DNA of 64,000 nt from Rhipicephalus microplus (taxonomy: Eukaryota > Arthropoda > Arachnida > Ixodida > Ixodidae): contig NC_134702.1 in NCBI RefSeq assembly GCF_043290135.1, positions 190,744,491 through 190,808,490 on the forward strand. The letters run 5' to 3'. Position numbers and translations under genes: made by a program. The notes below the pieces were generated by a model, which searched no databases, was not told the DNA's origin, and saw only the letters and a list, made by a program, of their open reading frames with translations. This document shows positions 58,071-64,000 of this stretch, one piece after another; positions within the stretch are counted from its first letter, which is position 1, and each line of letters starts with the position of its first letter.

Positions 58071-58409
58071 TGCTTCTAATTATACCTGTGCTATCTGTTC
58101 TGTTTAATCGTCAACTTTACGGAAACCACTGAAGCTATGTAGTGATACTATTCGCAATCCAAGGGCATATTACAAACCATGACATCTAGTGAGCGTTACC
58201 AAAAAAATACAAGAACTGACTACTACAACCTCCTTCGAAGCAGCTACAGGTAAGGACAGTAAGGTAGTTGATGATGGCATCCCACCGCTGCCACCAGTTG
58301 TTAAGGGCTCCAAGTTCGATGGAAGGTATGGCAACGGGTGTCTTTACGCTAGCTGGCTTACTGCCGTCGTCCCCATAGCCGATCTTCGCCAGTGAGGGAA
58401 CGCGTTAAA

Positions 58410-58985
58410 AGAGAATGAATGAAGATTTATTTACATTATAGAAGAAAGATAGGAAATGTACAGGGATCGAGAAGATCCCGCATTATGTACAACAGAGATT
58501 CAGCTCATGATTCCGTATCTTATTCAGCTCACATAATTCAGCACTATTAACAAAAATGCTACGGCTTTTATAGCCCATCGTCACCGCTTCCTTCGGACGG
58601 CAGTGATCTCTTTTGCCACATAGCAGGAGACGAAGTCTTTGTGGTTTACCCACCAGAAATGGTGTAGATATTGCACCACTTGGCTGAGCAAAACGGTCCA
58701 ATGGTAACAGGAGCGCACCACACAAAGACGCACCCGGCCCACACCTTGAAGGCAACGCGGGGCGAGGATGAAGAGTCCGGAGAGGGAAAGTTTAGCTCCT
58801 CCGGGGAGATGGCCGCTAACCCGAATGTCAGCAGCGGTCCATGCTGCTTTCAGTTTCAGGCAGTCCAAACGCTCGATCCCTGTGAACGGCGTCTTCGACG
58901 AGTTCCCACGCTTCCGGGCTGTCGGTGCGTTGAGATGGCCTCGCGTAGATGACAAAAGCCGAGCCACGAGGTTGTCCTAATGAGA
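58410..58985 (-). mobile_element. Probable 3' end of a LINE, minus strand
   Basis: The minus strand ends AATAAATCTTCATTCATTC near 58411, a polyadenylation signal followed by a short TTCA-type tail. Upstream frames (58967-58581 and 58755-58483) hold RKRGNSSKTPFTGIERLDCL KLKAAW but no RT motif. The call rests on the tail only. Confidence 0.4.
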
Positions 58986-60467
58986 CCGCCACAGTGGCTC
59001 CGTTCCCCCCTGTTTAAGCCCGTTCAACAAAAGGCTTGTCTCGCTAAGCTTTCGTTGAGACCCGAATGCTTCCTGGAACACCTATACGACAGCGTCTTGC
59101 AGACTGGGCGCCGAAGGTGTTGAAAGCCTCCCTAGTAGACCGGCTTACGCGCAATGGCATCTGTCCAGACGAATAGCCGAGCCAAACGTAACACTACCCA
59201 CACCCTAAGCAGCTTCGCCCTTAAAAACGTTTTACATCGTCGCCATACCTCGGCTTGCTCCACATAACGTCGATTCGCAAGGTACGTGGGATCAGCCTTT
59301 TTTTACAAATCATTACACCTGACAATTGGTGCCCTAATCCCCGCGGTGGACTTTGTTAGGTATCTGAGGAACAAACACAAACGCGCACACAACTGGATTT
59401 GCAGGTGCCATAAGAGGGTTTTGAGCGGGCCCTGTCAAGGCCACTCCGCCAGCTAACGCTATCACATTTCTGCTTTGTCCACTGTAATCGGAACAAATGA
59501 CACTTTTTCGGCACATGTTCTTTCCTCGCATCTTGGGCCTAGTTCTGTATGAGCTGTATGAACAGTATCGAATTCGTTCATAATATCCGGGCAGCATACT
59601 CATTGAAAACTGGTTGTGTACTGAGACCTAAAACGAACATTATCGCCGACATTTTGCTGAGCTCTACTCATTATCGTGGATAAGTTGACTACCATTAAGG
59701 TCCTCCATTGTATGCAGTAACAAGCAGTACATGTGCTTGTTTTTGTCATTGTAGTGTTAGGCTAATTGTTCTTGGCGCCAGTTCAAATAATAAAAGTAGA
59801 TCCGTGCCATGCATGCTAGCGCCCCCATTTCTGACTATTCCAACTGTTTAAAAACGTCACACATAACAGAGTTTACGATAAGATTCATAGAAATTTTCGA
59901 TAATGGCAAGAAGCTGCAGAATGCGTAACCTCCTCGACGACTTTGAAAGAACCTCCTCTTGCCTTTTGTTTTCTTGAAGAAAACCCTGTCCGTGTTCCTG
60001 GTTTGAAGTGATGTGGCTAAGATAGTTACAGGTACAAAAACTTCAAGCCTGTGATGCACTGTGAAGTAAAACATGCTCCACAAAAAAGACAAACACAGGA
60101 TGATGCGCAATCGTTCATGTAGTTCAAGTTCTACATTGCAGTGTGTCACATGTGTGATGATGCACCAACAAGCCCTTATCGCTGTTTATTAATACGTAAA
60201 ACTGCCTTAGGACAGTACTTGTTGCACTGTCCCCATGTGCTGTGCACATTAGCTGTTTCCCGCAAATATTTAAACAATTCAAGGTCATTAATGTTTAGAA
60301 ATTTCAGCTTTGCAAGTTGAAGAACGTTTATGAGCGTTTCCTTGAGCGTTAACTTATAAGCGTTTGGGAGCGTTTATGAGGTTACTGAGGTACCAAAAAT
60401 GCATTTAAACACATCTAGTAAACCACAGAGTGTATACATAGTGAAGACAACGTTTGTTGCTTTTCAG
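58986..60467. other. Unassigned sequence
   Basis: No gene or element boundary I can support. ATTGGTGCCCTAATCCCC at 59323 resembles an LTR-element primer site but no LTR pair or gag follows. Confidence 0.35.
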
Positions 60468-60519
60468 GGATTTGCCAACGACACCTGGGGTGCATCCTTT
60501 AAATCGAACCCACCAAACA
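60468..60519 (+). CDS. Candidate small internal exon
   Basis: A 52-nt segment between CGTTTGTTGCTTTTCAG and GTAAGTG. One frame reads GFANDTWGASFKSNPPN plus one base. Both splice sites are near consensus, but the segment is too short to judge coding character and could be chance. Family unknown. Confidence 0.3.
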
Positions 60520-60836
60520 GTAAGTGTTGCTCCCAATTGACCTATTTTATGCCGAAATGTTTTCCCTGTCTGAGGAGCGCTGGCGCCAATGTCCCGAGCT
60601 GTGCGTCACAGGTGAATGCACATTGTTCACTTCGCACTCCGTGCAGGTGATGTGAAAACTAAAAGTAAAGGAAGCTTTTGCATTCATAAAGTACCCAGAA
60701 ATAGCTTGGGGTTTGAACACCACTTCGAACCACATTGAGATCACGTGGTGCCAGCCCTCTGTACACGTACAGCAGCCCTAGTACATTCTAGCCATAGCAA
60801 AAATGGGAATGCAAAATACCGCGCTGCCATTTTCAT
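60520..60836. other. Unassigned sequence
   Basis: Nothing recognised up to the SINE target duplication. Confidence 0.4.
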
Positions 60837-60847
60837 ACTGAATTTCG

Positions 60848-61083
60848 ATCGTTATGTGGGGTTTTACGTGCCAACACCACAATATGATTATGAGAGACGC
60901 TGTAGTGGAGGGCTGCGCGAATTTCGATTACCTGGGGTTCTTTAACGTGCACCAAAATCTGAGCACACGGGCCTACAACGATTCCACCTCCATCATAAAT
61001 GCAGCCGCCGCAGCCGGGATTCGAACCCGCGACCTGCGGGTCAGCAGCCGAGTACCTTAGCCACTAGACCACCGTGGTGGGGG
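60848..61083 (-). mobile_element. Ruka-type SINE, minus strand, with target duplication
   Basis: The minus strand starts CCCACCACGGTGGTCTAGTG and contains GGTTCGAATCCC (B box), then GTGCACGTTAAAGAACCCC and CACGTAAAACCCCACATAAC. ACTGAATTTCG occurs at 60837-60847 and 61084-61094, a perfect 11-bp duplication. The tail is only ATCG-like, with no long microsatellite. Confidence 0.95.
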
Positions 61084-61189
61084 ACTGAATTTCGTGAATC
61101 AGATCTTTGTGTATTGGCAGGGTTGATCGTACTGACTAGGTCATCGAGTAGCTGCGTAGCCTGTTGTTTCATTGAACGCAGCTGCAATA

Positions 61190-62560
61190 GTTCTTTATTC
61201 TTTATTCAGAAATACCCTGCTTTGCCCAAAGGCGTGTAAGCGGGGGGGGGGGTTACAGCTTTGAAAAAAAAAAAAAGTATTTGTTATGACAGCACACTTG
61301 GTCACAAGACAATTGATTCCACTCTTGTACAGTACGAACAAAAAAGATTTAGCATAAAGGTTCGTTCCAGCCCGGTATTCTTGAATCTTAAGGTCATGAT
61401 CGGACCTTCTAGACAAATAATGCGGCGGTTTAGGGTAAGTGTCTTTATTGATGCCAGTCTTCTTATGGTATATCTAAAATAACAATTTCAAACGCAATTT
61501 TCTTCTGCGAGAGGAGAGCGCTTCTCATTCCAGCTCGTTTTTCATTTCAGTACAGCTGTCACCTCGCTTTTACCGACTGAGAACTAACCTTGCCGCTCTG
61601 TTCTGCATTTTCTCGATGAGATCAATCAAGGACTTTTGGCGCGGATCCCACAAACAACATGCATATTGGGAAATCGGGCAGACAAATGAAATATACACAG
61701 TACTTTTTAGGACAGCAGGGGAGGATCTCAGATTTCGTTGAATGAAATTTAGGGCTCTGGCAGCTTTTGCAACTACAGCATGCACATGCGCATTCCATGA
61801 ACAGTCGCTCGTAAGTGTTACACCCAAGTATTTATACATTGATTGCTGATCAATGACGTCACCATTCAAAACGTAACGCGCTTCATCCTTTTCTTTAACA
61901 AAAGACACGTGCACACATTTTTTCACATTAAGTTGCATTTTCCACTTATCACACCAATGCACAATTCGGGTAAGGTCAGCCTGCAATTCATTGCGATCCT
62001 GTTCATTTTTTATTTTTCTGTACACAACTGAATCGTCAGCAAATAAACGTATTCGAGAATTATTGCCATCAGGAATATCAATAATGTACACTAAAACAGT
62101 AGCGGCCCTAAACGGACTCTTGAGGGACACCCGATGGTACTTCCACCGTAGAAGAAGTAGTACCATTGAGAATGACACATTGACGACGCTGTGTTAGATA
62201 ACAGGCTGCCGAATTCAGTACTTTCTTATTAATATTTGCCCTTTCGAGTTTGCGAAGAAGCAAGGGATGGAACACGGTGTCAAACGCCTTTCTGAAATAT
62301 AAGAAAACACAGTCTGTTTGACTGTTGTCATCAACCTCGGACAGTAAATTATTTTAGAACTCAATCAGCTGTGTTGTGCAAAACAGGCCCCTGCGGAAAC
62401 CATGTTGATCGTCAACTAAAAATTTATGTTGAACTAAGTGTTTGATTATGTCTTTATGGAAAATGTTGTTGTTGAATTGATCAGTAAACTTTTTTATTGG
62501 GTCAGTTGGTATCAATTCTGTTTGGTAAGAAGCGCAACCACTATTACAGAGAACACACAA
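61190..62560 (-). mobile_element. 5'-truncated CR1/Jockey-like LINE, minus strand
   Basis: Two RT-containing frames and a 3' end ending AATAAAGAATAAAGAAC near 61190, a short tandem tail typical of CR1-like elements. A Penelope-like fragment abuts it at about 62.6 kb. Confidence 0.82.
61570..62560 (-). pseudogene. Reverse transcriptase of the CR1/Jockey-like LINE
   Basis: 62560-62354 holds IIKHLVQHKFLVDDQHGFRR GLFCTTQLIEF, the block ahead of palm motif A. A frameshift follows. 62178-61570 (202 codons) contains RIRLFADDSVVYRKI, with the catalytic FADD, then HWCDKWKMQLNVKKC, YKYLGVTLTSDCSWNAHV, the thumb segment NFIQRNLRSSP and YISFVCPISQYACCLWDP. Motifs A and B, between the two frames, are worn. 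The element end (MQNRAARLVLSR) ends in a stop before the 3' region. Dead but only moderately decayed. Confidence 0.88.
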
Positions 62561-62689
62561 CCCAAACGCTTAACTTCAACTACAGGTTTCTTGCAAACGT
62601 CAGAGCTTATAAAGGGGTTGAAAGAAATAAAGGAATAATAAAATATAGACCACAAAAAGCACACGTGCCAGTCCTGTACATTACTTATA

Positions 62690-63640
62690 CGTTATTATCT
62701 ATCACCCCATCCCGAAAACAAAGTTCTCTCCACGTGAGCGAGATACAGGATGCACTAACACACTCAAAATCATTACGTGTAATTTCCGCAGCTTCTACTA
62801 TCAAACGGGTTAATAAATCTCTGTCCCGATATAACACGCACTTGTTATCGAAATAAGGCACACAATCGCACTCTTTACTGTGGATCGCCATGTGACCATT
62901 GGTACCATTTTGCACTTTATTGTGGTGCTCTTTTAACCTCTCATTTATGCATCTTTCAGTTGTTCCCTCATAAAGAAGACCACATGACAAGGACACTCTG
63001 TAAACAACCGACTGTGCACACTCAACATATTTATTGCGATGCTTAATTTCGCATACTTTCTTTTCTTTCGAAACAGGACAAGTTTAGTGACATTCTTGAC
63101 AGTTTTTCTGGAGCAGACATGACCACTCGTACGCCCACCTTATTTTCAATCTTTTTAAGATTGTGAGCCACACCACGGATATAGGGGACAACAGCCGTTT
63201 TACGCTGCTGCAGAGAAGTATTAATACGCTGCCTATTTTGTTGCTTTAGTTCCCTTTGTAGCAATTCTACGACGCATTTGGTCATTCGTTGCGGGTAACC
63301 TGCTGCCTGCCGTGGCACAACCTGTTGCTCAAAGCTCTTCTTCATGAGGTGAAAACAAGAATTCTTCAACGAATTAAAAAAGCACATTCGTGCGACAGAC
63401 CTCTTCATTACTTTGGTGTAGCAGAAGCGAAAAGCAACAATCGCCTTTTCCTCCTGGCTCATAAAGCCAACAAACGTGGTCATCCTGAAGTTGAAACGAA
63501 AGATATAGGAACGTGAGCGTAGTACCATAGGGCATTTCATGTGTTAGTTTCAGAGGCTGACAAACTGTCTCGATTACTGCAAGCGTCAAAAGAGCAACAC
63601 TATAAAACTCTTTGCCATCACACTTAAAAAAGCCAATTAA
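62690..63640 (-). pseudogene. Penelope-like element, minus-strand arm: RT end, linker and GIY-YIG part
   Basis: From 63590 the minus strand reads QPLKLTHEMPYGTTLTFLYL and DDHVCWLYEPG, an RT block. Next, within the 165-codon frame 63540-63043, come SCFHLMKKSFEQQVVPRQAA GYP and KTAVVPYIRGVAHNLKKIEN, the RT thumb and linker. The frame 62996-62685 has SLSCGLLYEGTTERCINERL KEHHNKV, the GIY-YIG-type endonuclease with its Arg and His residues, then GHMAIHSKECDCVPYF. Frames are broken between blocks. Confidence 0.82.
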
Positions 63641-63654
63641 TCGTCGACGAACCT

Positions 63655-63790
63655 GAAAATATTTAATACCTTAGTTCCCGACAACCGCTCATCAATCTCT
63701 CGTATTTTTATGCCTCACTTAGATCAAATAATGGATGAGAGGTTGTCGGGAACTAAGGTTTTAAAGACCTTCAGGTTCGCAGACGATTAG
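63655..63790. repeat. Inverted repeat at the centre of the Penelope-like pair
   Basis: CGAACCTGAA and CTTAGTTCCCGACAACC on the left match GGTTGTCGGGAACTAAG and TTCAGGTTCG on the right in inverse order. The unpaired centre is about 40 bp (63700-63740). Confidence 0.9.
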
Positions 63791-64000
63791 TTGTTTTTAT
63801 TTTGAAGTGTTATGTCAAAGAGTTTCAAAGTGTTGTTGTTTTGGCACTTGGAGTATTTGAGACAGTTTGTCAGTTTCTGAAACTAACATATGAAATGCCC
63901 TGTGGTAATACGCTCAAGTTCCTGGATCTTTCGTTGCAATTTCAGGATGACCACGCTTGTTGGCTTTATCAGCCCAGGAGTAGGAAGCCATCGTTGCCTT
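63791..64000 (+). pseudogene. Penelope-like element, plus-strand arm, continues past the window
   Basis: The plus strand reads LKLTYEMPCGNTLKFLDLSL QFQDDHACWLYQPRSRKPSLP. This is the same RT block as on the minus strand at about 63570-63440 but better preserved. It is open to the last base. Confidence 0.8.

Noticed and set aside
59318..59345. Primer-site-like ATTGGTGCCCTAATCC, suggesting an LTR just upstream
   Set aside because: No second LTR, no gag downstream and no clear LTR start. Could be chance.

Overview
The window is repeat-rich animal DNA with no complete host gene. It looks like a hard tick (Ixodida, Rhipicephalus-like). The main evidence is four tRNA-headed SINEs of the tick Ruka type, each carrying A/B box-like promoter sequence and a shared non-tRNA body. 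Supporting this are many decayed LINEs, Ty3/gypsy, BEL/Pao and Penelope-like elements, and long GATA/TATC microsatellites. The species cannot be fixed from sequence alone.

Region by region. At 0.25-0.45 kb there is a relic of a non-LTR reverse transcriptase (RT). At 0.57-2.2 kb and 13.4-15.8 kb lie two copies, in opposite orientation, of one composite element. Each has a hairpin start, ~145-bp tandem units around a GC-rich module, a GATA tail and a conserved 3' tip. The layout recalls Helentron-type non-autonomous elements (HINEs). Between them sit a near-full-length but broken Ty3/gypsy element (2.73-7.89 kb), two SINEs, an RT relic and an old CCHC-type LINE (9.4-13.0 kb). 15.8-20.5 kb is mostly unassigned. 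At 20.5-25.9 kb is a decayed LINE on the minus strand whose ORF1 carries an SGNH-esterase-like domain; a solo LTR interrupts it. 26-32 kb is largely unassigned and holds a SINE with a perfect target-site duplication (TSD).

32.3-34.0 kb is a rearranged young gypsy cluster: an intact gag start, inverted LTRs and AT-rich tracts. 34.4-35.9 kb is a Penelope-like element with a GIY-YIG domain and a hammerhead-ribozyme-like core. 36-45 kb has few recognisable elements but holds the best host-exon candidate (37181-37376). 45.8-49.4 kb is a deleted BEL/Pao element, and 49.4-50.4 kb is an LTR plus gag relic of a second gypsy family. At 50.46-56.98 kb a Harbinger-like relic is split by a complete LINE (51089-56917) with a 15-bp TSD and two uninterrupted ORFs of 680 and 1221 codons. 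This is the youngest autonomous element here. 57-64 kb has another gag relic, LINE 3' ends, a SINE, a CR1/Jockey-like RT and an inverted pair of Penelope-like fragments running off the window.

How they fit together: the intact LINE encodes a nucleic-acid-binding ORF1 protein and an endonuclease-RT-RNase H protein, which together could copy its own RNA. The SINEs depend on LINE machinery in trans. Nearly all other coding traces are dead. The window therefore records layered insertion, nesting and rearrangement rather than a host gene neighbourhood.
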